Assembly (NCBI GenBank): GCA_023415395.1
Contig: JAEZKN010000011.1
Span: forward strand, 1-7,497
Source of the DNA: Actinomycetes bacterium
Lineage (GTDB): Bacteria > Actinomycetota > Actinomycetes > Propionibacteriales > Nocardioidaceae
Length of the DNA: 7,497 nucleotides
Reading direction: 5' to 3'
This document shows positions 1-6,512 of the stretch, one piece after another. Numbering within the stretch: position 1 is the stretch's first letter; each line of letters opens with the position of its first letter. The notes under the pieces were generated by a model. That model searched no databases and had not been told where the DNA came from. It worked only from the letters and a program-made list of their open reading frames with translations. The position numbers and the translations under genes are program-made.

Positions 1-5
1 CGGCC

Positions 6-43
6 CCACCCCTCGCGGGCGGGGGTGCCGCGGCCCGCGGTGG
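6..43. terminator. GC-rich hairpin upstream of the permease operon, possible intercistronic attenuator
   Basis: CCACC (6-10) can pair with GGTGG (39-43), and GCGGGC (15-20) with GCCCGC (33-38), giving an 11-bp stem with a 4-nt bulge. A competing pairing is CACCCC (7-12) with GGGGTG (22-27). No T-run follows. Such hairpins often lie between a binding-protein gene and its permease genes, where they lower permease expression, but the upstream gene is not visible here. Bases 1-138 otherwise hold no gene or promoter that I can support. GC-rich DNA of this kind also forms stems by chance, so the functional call is weak. Confidence 0.3.
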
Positions 44-127
44 TTGCCCCTGCCTCGTCCCTGGCTCATCCAGCCTGATCCCCCGTCCACCCGGCCGCCG
101 AGCCGCCGCTCCCGGCCCGAGTCCACC

Positions 128-132
128 GGGAG
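128..132 (+). promoter_or_regulatory. ribosome binding site of the first permease gene
   Basis: GGGAG ends 6 nt before the GTG at 139, which is ideal Shine-Dalgarno spacing. The in-frame TTG at 133 directly abuts the same motif with no spacer, so the motif favours GTG 139 as the start. Confidence 0.55.
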
Positions 133-138
133 TTGCCT

Positions 139-1101
139 GTGTCCACAGGTGAGAAGTTCCTCCAGATGCTCATCGCGATCGGCCTGTTCTTCGGCGCCGT
201 CGCGCTGATCCTGCTGCTGACCTCGCGGCTGCGCTCGCGCAAGGGCGAGCTCGTCCAGTCCGCCGCCTTCGTGCTGCCGGCCGTCCTCATGGTCGGCTTC
301 GGCCTGCTCTACCCCGCCCTCACCACCATCAAGCGCTCCTTCCAGGACCGCCTGGGCCAGGAGTGGGTCGGCTTCGACAACTACGAGCGGATCTTCACCA
401 ACGACGAGCAGATCCAGGTGCTCATCAACACCGCGATCTGGGTCCTGCTCGTGCCGACGGTCGCGACGCTGATCGGCCTGATCTACGCCGTGCTCATCGA
501 CCGGGCCCGGTTCGAGAGGTTCTCCAAGGCCCTCATCTTCCTGCCGATGGCCATCTCGCTGGTCGGCGCCTCGATCATCTGGCGCTTCGTCTACGACCAC
601 CGCGACACCTCGCGCGAGCAGATCGGCCTCGCGAACGCCGTGCTCAAGGGCCTCGGCTTCGACACCTACCGCTTCTTGCAGGAAGCGCCGTGGAACACGG
701 TCTTCCTCATCGTCATCATGATCTGGGTCCAGGCCGGGTTCGCCATGACGATCCTCGCCGCCTCGATCCGCGCGATCCCCGACGACATCGTGGAGGCCGC
801 CCGCCTCGACGGCGAGGGCGGGCTGAAGATGTTCCGCTACATCACCGTGCCGAGCATCCGGCCCTCGCTGATCGTCGTGCTGACGACCATCAGCATCACC
901 ACGCTCAAGGCCTTCGACATCGTGCGCACGACCGTCGGCGGCAACTTCGACACCAGCGTGATCGCCTACGAGTTCTACCGACAGAGCTTCGTGACCCGGG
1001 AGAAGGGCCTCGGCGCCGCCCTCGCGACCCTGCTGTTCGTGCTGGTCATCCCGATCGTCGTCTACAACGTCCGTCAGATGCGAAGGGTGGAGGGCCGATG
1101 A
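139..1101 (+). CDS. ABC sugar transporter permease, MalF/AglF type (CUT1)
   Basis: This is the first of two inner-membrane channel subunits of a binding-protein-dependent sugar importer. The 320-residue product has about seven hydrophobic segments: one near residues 11-29, one near 41-61 starting with FVLPAVLMVGFGLLYP, then near 97-120, 130-150, 186-208, 242-262 and 292-309. The EAA loop that docks the ATPase is clear at about 219-238 (EAARLDGEGG followed by FRYITVP). The length is normal for the family. I chose GTG 139 over TTG 133 because of the spacing from GGGAG; an in-frame TGA at 76 bars a longer form. The gene is coupled to the next permease by an ATGA overlap. The sequence recalls AglF of alpha-glucoside importers, but the neighbouring glucosidase and operator point to beta-glucosides, so the substrate is open. 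No ATPase gene is in view; actinobacterial CUT1 systems often share a distant MsiK-type ATPase. Confidence 0.93.
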   Translation: MSTGEKFLQMLIAIGLFFGAVALILLLTSRLRSRKGELVQSAAFVLPAVLMVGFGLLYPALTTIKRSFQDRLGQEWVGFDNYERIFTNDEQIQVLINTAIWVLLVPTVATLIGLIYAVLIDRARFERFSKALIFLPMAISLVGASIIWRFVYDHRDTSREQIGLANAVLKGLGFDTYRFLQEAPWNTVFLIVIMIWVQAGFAMTILAASIRAIPDDIVEAARLDGEGGLKMFRYITVPSIRPSLIVVLTTISITTLKAFDIVRTTVGGNFDTSVIAYEFYRQSFVTREKGLGAALATLLFVLVIPIVVYNVRQMRRVEGR

Positions 1102-2033
1102 GCACCGCGATCAACGACGTCGAGGCGACCGTCGCCAAGCAGGAGTCCCTGTCGAGCAGCGCCCACAAGGCGCTGACCTCGCCGTGGGCCTCGCTGGCCG
1201 CGATCGTCATCGCGGTGCTGTGGACCATCCCCACGGTCGGGCTGTTCATCACGTCCTTCCGCACCGAGGACGACATCAACTCCAGCGGCTGGTGGACGGT
1301 CTTCTCCGGACTGTTCTCCGGCGAGCTGCCGGACTTCACCCTGTCGAACTACGACACGGTGCTCAACGGCTCGGACACCAACTTCGGGACCTACCTGATC
1401 AACTCGTTCGTGATCACGATCCCGGCCGTGCTGATCCCGATCAGCATCGCGACGATGGCGGCGTACGCGTTCGCCTGGATGAAGTTCCCGGGTCGCAACT
1501 TCTTGTTCGTCGCGATCTTCGCGCTCCAGATCGTGCCGATCCAGGTCACGATGATCCCGCTGCTCACGACCTACGTGGACGCGGGCCTCTCGGGCCCGGA
1601 CGCCCCCGGCGGCGGCTTCTACACGATCTGGCTCTCGCACTCGATCTTCGCGCTGCCGCTGGCGGTCTACCTGCTGCACAACTTCATGAGCCAGATCCCC
1701 GGTGAGCTGATCGAGTCCGCCCGCGTCGACGGCGCCGGCCACGTGCAGATCTTCAGCCGCATCATGCTGCCGCTGATGGCACCGGCGATCGCGGCGTTCG
1801 GCATCTTCCAGTTCCTGTGGGTCTGGAACGACCTGCTGGTGGCGATCGTGTTCGGCAACACCGACACCTACCCGATCACCGCACGGCTGGCCGAGCTCGC
1901 GGGCTCGCGCGGCCAGGACTGGTTCCTGCTCTCGGCCGGCGCGTTCGTCGCGCTGGTCGTGCCCCTGATCGTGTTCCTCTCGCTGCAGCGCTTCTTCGTG
2001 CGCGGCCTGCTCGCGGGAAGCGTGAAGGGCTAG
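1098..2033 (+). CDS. ABC sugar transporter permease, MalG/AglG type (CUT1)
   Basis: This is the second channel subunit, partner of the permease encoded just upstream. The 311-residue product has a soluble N-terminus and about six membrane segments (near 30-52, 98-126, 134-158, 176-197, 227-248 and 276-299). The EAA loop is at 206-225 (ESARVDGAGH then FSRIMLP). TSFR...SGWW at 52-66 and the C-terminus FFVRGLLAGSVKG are typical of MalG-like subunits; the SGWW element resembles AglG as I remember it. The start is ATG 1098, whose bases overlap the TGA of the previous gene (ATGA), with GGAGGG at 1089-1094 three bases upstream, so translation is probably coupled. Its TAG stop lies inside the CTAG that also encodes the stop of the convergent glucosidase gene, leaving no room for a terminator between the two. 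The permease role is secure; the substrate is inferred from context. Confidence 0.93.
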   Translation: MSTAINDVEATVAKQESLSSSAHKALTSPWASLAAIVIAVLWTIPTVGLFITSFRTEDDINSSGWWTVFSGLFSGELPDFTLSNYDTVLNGSDTNFGTYLINSFVITIPAVLIPISIATMAAYAFAWMKFPGRNFLFVAIFALQIVPIQVTMIPLLTTYVDAGLSGPDAPGGGFYTIWLSHSIFALPLAVYLLHNFMSQIPGELIESARVDGAGHVQIFSRIMLPLMAPAIAAFGIFQFLWVWNDLLVAIVFGNTDTYPITARLAELAGSRGQDWFLLSAGAFVALVVPLIVFLSLQRFFVRGLLAGSVKG

Positions 2034-3388
2034 CCAGCCGTGGCGCCGGACCCGGACGCGATGTGCTCCGCCAGCCAGTGGTAGGACGCCTTGGGCGTCC
2101 GGGTCTGGTCCTCGGGGTCGATGTGCACGATGCCGAAGGTCTTCGTGTAGCCCTCGGCCCACTCGAAGTTGTCCAGGAGCGTCCACACGATGTAGGCCCG
2201 GACGTCCGCCCCGGCCGCGCGCGCCTTCTCGGTCGCGGCGATGTGGTCGCGCAGGTAGCCGACCCGGTCCTGGTCGTCGAGGGTGGTGTCCGGGCACGCC
2301 GCGCCGTTCTCGGTCACGACCAGGGGCAGGCCGGTGCGCTCGTGGGTCTGGACCAGGATCGCCTCGAGCCCGCTGGCGTCGACCTCCCACCCGATGTCGG
2401 TGCGCGGCTCGCGGACCACGAACGAGACCGGCGTGACGCCGGGGTAGGCCTCGACCTCCGGGTGCCGCTCGAGCGAGGGGTCGGCGAGGGTCGGGCGGAA
2501 CGGCGTGTAGTAGTTCACGCCGAGCCAGTCGGCCGAGCCGCGCAGCAGGGCCAGGTCGCCGTCGCGCACGAGGGCGGGGTCGGCCAGCTCCGGGGCGACG
2601 CGGAGCAGGCCCTCGTCGTACGCCCCGTCGACGAGCGGGCCGAGCCACACCCGGTTGCGCACGGCGTCGAGCTCGTCGGCGGCCCGGGCGGCGTCGGGGT
2701 GCTCGGGCCAGAAGGGCGCGAGGTTGTGGACGATGCCGACGTCGGTCACGCCGGCCTCGTGCAGCCGGGCCGCGGCCAGGCCGTGGCCGAGGTTGAGGTG
2801 GTGGGCGGCCCGGTGCCCCGCGCCGCCCTCCCGGCGGCCGGGCGCGTGGACGCCGGCGGCGTAGCCGAGGTAGGCCGCGCACCAGGGCTCGTTGTGGGTG
2901 GCCCAGACCTTCACGCGGTCGCCGAGACGGTCGTGGACGACCATCGCGTAGTCGGCGAAGGCCTCCGCGGTGTCGCGGTTGAGCCAGCCGTCGCGGTCCT
3001 CCAGCGCCTGCGGGAGGTCCCAGTGGTAGAGCGTGGCCGTGGGCTGCACGCCCCGGGCGAGCGCGGTGTCGACGAGCCGGTCGTAGTAGTCCAGCCCCCG
3101 CGGCTCGACCTGCCCGGCGCCGGCGGGCACGATCCGCGGCCAGGCGATCGAGAAGCGGTACCACTCCGCCCCCGTCCCCGCGACGAGGTCGATGTCCTCG
3201 GCGAAGCGGTGGTAGGAGTCGCACGCGACCGAGCCGTCCTTGCCGTCGCGGGTCGCGCCGGGCGTGGCCGCGAAGGTGTCCCAGATGGAGGGGCCGCGGC
3301 CGTCCTCGGTCGTCGCTCCCTCGATCTGGTACGCCGCGGTGGCGACGCCGTAGGAGAGACGGGAACCGTGCGGCAGGTGCTGGGTCAT
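2030..3388 (-). CDS. family GH1 beta-glucosidase
   Basis: This is a retaining glycoside hydrolase that releases glucose from the non-reducing end of beta-glucosides such as cellobiose. The 452-residue product is full length for GH1 and has no signal peptide, so it acts in the cytoplasm on imported sugar. Visible landmarks are SYGVATAAYQIEG (12-24, glucose-binding Gln21), YHWDLP (121-126), the acid/base motif THNEPW with Glu167, NYYTP (292-296), the nucleophile motif VTENGAA with Glu360, and NFEWAEGY (407-414) with Glu409/Trp410 for sugar binding. The residue before NEP is His, where GH1 enzymes more often have Leu, Phe or Ile. I chose ATG 3388 over GTG 3397 because the GTG lies inside the AGGGTGG motif that would serve as RBS or as part of the -10. 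The gene diverges from a LacI-type repressor with an operator between them, so induction by its substrate or product is likely. Cleavage of other beta-glycosides is possible. Confidence 0.95.
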   Translation of the reverse strand: MTQHLPHGSRLSYGVATAAYQIEGATTEDGRGPSIWDTFAATPGATRDGKDGSVACDSYHRFAEDIDLVAGTGAEWYRFSIAWPRIVPAGAGQVEPRGLDYYDRLVDTALARGVQPTATLYHWDLPQALEDRDGWLNRDTAEAFADYAMVVHDRLGDRVKVWATHNEPWCAAYLGYAAGVHAPGRREGGAGHRAAHHLNLGHGLAAARLHEAGVTDVGIVHNLAPFWPEHPDAARAADELDAVRNRVWLGPLVDGAYDEGLLRVAPELADPALVRDGDLALLRGSADWLGVNYYTPFRPTLADPSLERHPEVEAYPGVTPVSFVVREPRTDIGWEVDASGLEAILVQTHERTGLPLVVTENGAACPDTTLDDQDRVGYLRDHIAATEKARAAGADVRAYIVWTLLDNFEWAEGYTKTFGIVHIDPEDQTRTPKASYHWLAEHIASGSGATAG

Positions 3389-3395
3389 GGGCGCC

Positions 3396-3401
3396 ACCCT
3401 A
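3396..3401 (-). promoter_or_regulatory. candidate -10 element of the beta-glucosidase gene
   Basis: On the - strand TAGGGT fits the actinobacterial TANNNT -10 pattern and lies 7 nt before ATG 3388, the layout of a leaderless promoter. The operator at 3420-3433 would then overlap the -35 position, as expected for repression. The same bases can instead be read as the Shine-Dalgarno-like AGGGTGG of a leadered mRNA starting further upstream; the sequence alone cannot decide. Confidence 0.35.
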
Positions 3402-3419
3402 GTGCGTCGGACGGTGAAA

Positions 3420-3433
3420 TGGGAGCGCTCCCA
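3420..3433. promoter_or_regulatory. LacI-family operator, CebR/CelR-type box
   Basis: TGGGAGCGCTCCCA is a perfect 14-bp palindrome with the central CG typical of LacI-family operators. It is identical to the published binding site of the cellobiose repressors CebR (Streptomyces) and CelR (Thermobifida). It sits between the divergent glucosidase and repressor genes, 31 nt from the glucosidase ATG and only 2 nt from the repressor ATG, so it can control both. I saw no second copy in the window, including the 138 bases before the permeases. Confidence 0.88.
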
Positions 3434-3435
3434 GC

Positions 3436-4449
3436 ATGACCGGGATCAAGGACGTCGCGCGCGAGGTCGAGATGTCGACCGCGACCGTCTCGCGCGCCCT
3501 GCGCGGTCTGCCCGGGGTCTCGGAGGAGACCCGCGACCGGGTCCGCGAGACCGCCCGGCGGCTCGGCTACGTCCCCTCCCCCAGCGCCGCCGGCCTGGCC
3601 AGCGGGCAGACCCGGACGGTGGCGGTGATCGTGCCGTGGGTGACCCGGTGGTTCTTCGCCGCCGTCGTCCAGGGTGCCGAGGAGGTGCTGCGCGAGGCGG
3701 GCTACGACCTGCTGCTCTACAACCTCGCCGGCGACGAGTCCGCCCGGCACCGGGTCTTCGAGACCAGCCTGCTCACCAAGCGGGTCGACGCGGTGCTCGT
3801 GCTCAGCCTCAAGCCCAGCCTCGAGGAGCTGGCCCGACTGGCCGCGCTCGGGCGACCGGTCACGATCGTGGGGGCCGAGGTGGCGGACTGGCCCACGGTC
3901 CGCATCGACGACGAGGCCGCGGCGCGGACCGCGACCCGCCACCTGCTCGACCTGGGCCACCGGCGGATCGGCTACGTCGGCGGCGCCACCGAGGGGGTGC
4001 TGGACTTCACCGCGCCGGCCGCCCGGGTGACCGGCTTCCGCGCGGCGCTCGCCGAGGCCGGGGTGTCGCCGGAACCCTCGCTCCAGGCCGACGGCGGGTT
4101 CAGCCTCGCCGGCGGCAGCCGGGCCGGGCGCGTGCTCCTGGACCGGGCCGACCGGCCGACCGCGGTGTTCGCGGCGTCGGACGAGATGGCCATGGGCGTC
4201 ATCCGGTCCGCCCGCGACCTGGGCCTGCGGGTCCCCGAGGACCTCTCGGTGATCGGCATCGACGACCACGAGATGGCAGAGATCTTCGACCTCACGACCG
4301 TCGCCCAGCCGGTCCACGAGCAGGGCCGGATCGCGGCCTCCCAGGTGCTGACCGCGCTGGCCGACCGGGACTGGCAGGCCGAGCAGGTGGTGCTCCCGAC
4401 CGAGCTGGTCGTCCGGCGTACTACCGCCGCGTGTAGCGCAGGTCGGTGA
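3436..4449 (+). CDS. LacI-family transcriptional repressor, probably beta-glucoside responsive
   Basis: This sugar-sensing DNA-binding repressor probably controls the adjacent glucosidase gene, itself, and perhaps the transporter. The 337-residue product has an N-terminal helix-turn-helix (IKDVAREVEMSTATVSRALRG, 4-24), a linker and hinge helix (about 47-57), and a periplasmic-binding-protein-like effector core (from about 61) with GHRRIGYVGG at 174-183 and ASDEMAMGVI at 247-256. In the hinge, the common N..AR.L pattern reads S..AAGL: Leu54, which wedges into the operator centre, is kept, but the Asn and Arg are not. ATG 3436 places the DNA-binding domain at the very N-terminus, as usual. The CebR/CelR-type operator ends 2 nt before this ATG, so the only SD-like bases (GGGAG, 3421-3425) lie within the operator, and autorepression is likely. 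The 3' end overlaps trmB by 29 bp. The family is certain; the effector (cellobiose or another glucoside) is inferred. Confidence 0.93.
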   Translation: MTGIKDVAREVEMSTATVSRALRGLPGVSEETRDRVRETARRLGYVPSPSAAGLASGQTRTVAVIVPWVTRWFFAAVVQGAEEVLREAGYDLLLYNLAGDESARHRVFETSLLTKRVDAVLVLSLKPSLEELARLAALGRPVTIVGAEVADWPTVRIDDEAAARTATRHLLDLGHRRIGYVGGATEGVLDFTAPAARVTGFRAALAEAGVSPEPSLQADGGFSLAGGSRAGRVLLDRADRPTAVFAASDEMAMGVIRSARDLGLRVPEDLSVIGIDDHEMAEIFDLTTVAQPVHEQGRIAASQVLTALADRDWQAEQVVLPTELVVRRTTAACSAGR

Positions 4450-5146
4450 TCTCTCGGCCGGCCTCGAGGCCCTTGCGCTCGAAGCGGGTCACCGGCCGCT
4501 CGGCCCACCGCTCGGTGACGCCGCCCTCGAGCAGCGGCTCGGCGTCGAGGACCTCCACCATCTGCTCGGCGTAGTCGGCCCAGTCCGTCGCCAGGCGCCA
4601 CTCCGCCCCCGGAGCCAGCCGGGTCGCGGCCAGCCGGGCGAAGTCGGGGTTCACCAGCCGCCGCTTGTGGTGCCGCTTCTTGTGCCACGGGTCGGGGAAG
4701 AAGGTCCAGAGGGCGGCCAGGCTGCCCGGCGCGACCAGGTGCTCCATCGACCAGACCGCGTCGACGCTGAGCATCCGCACGTTGGTCAGGCCGGCCTCGC
4801 CGACGCGGCCGAGGGTGTCGGCGACGCCGGGGCGCCAGACCTCGAAGGCCAGCACGTTGTGATCGGGGCGGGTGGCCGCCAGGGCCGCCGTCGCCTCGCC
4901 GATCCCGCAGCCGATCTCGACGATGAGCGGCGCCTCCCGGTCGAAGAGGCCCGACACCGTGAACCCGGGCGCGTCGACCGCCTCGTCCGGGACCCACCAC
5001 CGGTCGGCGTAGGCCTCCCACGCCTCGGCCTGCCGCGGCGTGAACCGGCTGCCCCGGCGCGAGTAGGTCAGCACCTCCCGCATCCGCCGGCCGTCGTCGG
5101 TCAGCTTGTGGTGCGGGCGCGCTGGTCGCACGCGGTCCTCGGTCAT
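4421..5146 (-). CDS. trmB: tRNA (guanine-N7-)-methyltransferase TrmB
   Basis: This SAM-dependent enzyme makes m7G at position 46 of the tRNA variable loop. The 241-residue product shows the Rossmann SAM-binding motif EIGCGIGEAT (77-86), FEVWRPG (101-107) with the acidic residue expected to hold SAM, the family signature FFPDPWHKKRHHKRRL (149-164), and the C-terminal block RFERKGLEAGREITDLRY (221-238). I chose ATG 5146. An in-frame ATG at 5167 would add seven residues (MVAKIGH) but would overlap the start of the divergent aminotransferase gene and lacks a nearby ribosome binding site; AGGG lies 3 nt before 5146, which is tight. Its 3' end runs 29 bp into the end of the repressor gene. It is a housekeeping gene with no functional link to its neighbours that I can see. 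Confidence 0.93.
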   Translation of the reverse strand: MTEDRVRPARPHHKLTDDGRRMREVLTYSRRGSRFTPRQAEAWEAYADRWWVPDEAVDAPGFTVSGLFDREAPLIVEIGCGIGEATAALAATRPDHNVLAFEVWRPGVADTLGRVGEAGLTNVRMLSVDAVWSMEHLVAPGSLAALWTFFPDPWHKKRHHKRRLVNPDFARLAATRLAPGAEWRLATDWADYAEQMVEVLDAEPLLEGGVTERWAERPVTRFERKGLEAGREITDLRYTRR

Positions 5147-5152
5147 GTGCCC

Positions 5153-5158
5153 TATCTT
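5153..5158 (+). promoter_or_regulatory. -10 element of a leaderless promoter for the aminotransferase gene
   Basis: TATCTT matches TANNNT and lies 7 nt before ATG 5166, which would make the ATG the transcript's first codon, a common arrangement in actinobacteria. There is no Shine-Dalgarno motif before this ATG. No consensus -35 is seen about 17 bp upstream. The opposite strand reads GAAGAT at almost the same bases, 7 nt before the trmB ATG: a weak, mirrored -10 candidate. Confidence 0.5.
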
Positions 5159-5165
5159 CGCAACC

Positions 5166-6509
5166 ATGATCGACGCCGACCGACTCGCCTCCCTCCGCGC
5201 TCAGGAGGAGGACCGCTTCGCCGACCTGCACCCCCGGTCCGCCGCGCTCGCCGAGCAGGCGCGCGGCCCACTGCTGGCCGGCGTGCCGATGCCGTGGATG
5301 ACCCGGTGGCCGGGCCGCTTCCCGCTCTTCTTCGACTCCGCGGCGGGCGCGCGGCTGACCGACGTCGACGGGATCGAGTACGTCGACCTCTGCCTCGGCG
5401 ACACCGGGGCGATGACCGGCCACGCCCTGCCGCAGGTGACCTCGGCGCTGTCCGAGCGGGCGGCTCGCGGCATCACCACCATGCTGCCGTCGGCCGACGC
5501 GGTGTGGGTCGGCGAGGAGCTCACCCGCCGCTTCGGGCTGCCGGCCTGGCAGCTGGCGATGTCGGCCACCGACGCGAACCGCTTCGTGCTCCGCTTCGCC
5601 CGCCACCTCACCGGCCGGCCGCGGATCGCGGTGATGGACTGGTGCTACCACGGCACCGTCGACGAGACGCTGGCCGTGCTCGAGGGCGACGCGGTCGTCG
5701 CGCGACCCGGCGCGCTCGGCCCGCAGGTGCCGGTGTCGGAGACGACGGCGGTGGTGCCGTTCAACGACGCCGAGGCGCTCGACCGGCGGCTCGCGCAGGG
5801 CGACGTGGCCTGCCTGCTCATGGAGCCCGCGCTCACCAACATCGGGATCGTGCTGCCCGAGCCCGGCTACCTCGAGGCGGTCCGCGAGATCACCCGCAGG
5901 CACGACGTGCTGCTGGTCATCGACGAGACGCACACGCTGTGCGCGGGCCCCGGCGGCGCGACCGCCGCGTGGGGCCTGGAGCCCGACCTGCTGGTGGTCG
6001 GCAAGCCGATCGGCGGCGGCGTCCCCTGCGCGGCGTACGGCATGAGCGCGCAGGTGCGCGACCGGCTCACCGGCCCGATGCTCGGCCACGAGATCGACGT
6101 CGCCGGCGTCGGCGGCACGCTGACCGGCAACGCGCTGGCGCTGGCCGCGATCCGGGCCACGCTCTCGACCTGCCTGCGCGCGGAGGACTTCGCGGTCGCC
6201 GTGCCCCTCGCGGAGCGGTTCACCCGGGGCGTGGCCGGCGTCATCGCCGAGCACGGCCTGGACTGGCACGTCCAGCAGCTCGGCTGCCGCGCGGAGTACT
6301 GGTTCTGCCCGCCCCCGCGCGACGGGGCCGCCGCAGCCGCGGCGGTCGACGAGGGTCTCGAGGGCTTCCTGCACCTGTGGTGCCTCAACCGCGGGGTGCT
6401 GCTCACGCCGTTCCACAACATGGCGCTCTTCAGTCCGCACCACACCGAGGCCGACGTGGACCGCCACACCGAGGTCTTCGGCGAGGCGGTCGCCGCCCTG
6501 CTGTCCTGA
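5166..6509 (+). CDS. class III PLP-dependent aminotransferase, glutamate-1-semialdehyde aminomutase-like
   Basis: This is a fold-type I PLP enzyme of 447 residues, a normal length for the class. In order: a substrate-entry region with GARLTDVDGIEYVDLCLGD (61-79); the phosphate-binding stretch SATDANRF (133-140), where most relatives have SGTEA; CYHGT (160-164), with the aromatic that stacks on PLP; Asp253 in VIDETHT, for the pyridine nitrogen; the Schiff-base Lys280 in VVGKPIGGGVP; and GTLTGNAL (317-324). All key cofactor residues are present, so it should be active. ATG 5166 is chosen because TATCTT lies 7 nt upstream and the protein then begins in the usual place; an in-frame start at 5106 would lie inside trmB. 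The SATDANR and DETHT variants mark a branch distinct from true HemL, and no haem-pathway gene is nearby, so I would not call it hemL. The substrate is unknown: a transaminase or aminomutase on an amino or beta-amino acid is plausible. Confidence 0.88.
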   Translation: MIDADRLASLRAQEEDRFADLHPRSAALAEQARGPLLAGVPMPWMTRWPGRFPLFFDSAAGARLTDVDGIEYVDLCLGDTGAMTGHALPQVTSALSERAARGITTMLPSADAVWVGEELTRRFGLPAWQLAMSATDANRFVLRFARHLTGRPRIAVMDWCYHGTVDETLAVLEGDAVVARPGALGPQVPVSETTAVVPFNDAEALDRRLAQGDVACLLMEPALTNIGIVLPEPGYLEAVREITRRHDVLLVIDETHTLCAGPGGATAAWGLEPDLLVVGKPIGGGVPCAAYGMSAQVRDRLTGPMLGHEIDVAGVGGTLTGNALALAAIRATLSTCLRAEDFAVAVPLAERFTRGVAGVIAEHGLDWHVQQLGCRAEYWFCPPPRDGAAAAAAVDEGLEGFLHLWCLNRGVLLTPFHNMALFSPHHTEADVDRHTEVFGEAVAALLS

Positions 6510-6512
6510 GAC

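Noticed and set aside
1..78. Tail of an upstream gene (open frame 1 ending in TGA at 76)
   Set aside because: The 25 residues, RPHPSRAGVPRPAVV and onward, do not resemble the end of a sugar-binding protein, and the stretch contains a strong hairpin. More likely it is intergenic.
1074..3224. A 716-codon - strand open frame across the second permease and the glucosidase gene
   Set aside because: It has low-complexity, Arg-rich composition and lies out of frame with the well-supported GH1 and permease genes.
3389..3397. GTG 3397 as the start of the glucosidase
   Set aside because: It would add only three residues and lies within the AGGGTGG/TAGGGT signal that better serves ATG 3388.
5106..5165. 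Longer N-terminus for the aminotransferase, starting at 5106
   Set aside because: It would overlap the start of trmB and add 20 residues of Arg-rich sequence; ATG 5166 has a well-placed -10 element.
3972..6467. An 831-codon open frame on the - strand through the repressor, trmB and aminotransferase genes
   Set aside because: It is a shadow frame of high-GC coding sequence, rich in Arg, Gly, Ala and Pro with no recognisable domain. The real genes it covers have clear family motifs.
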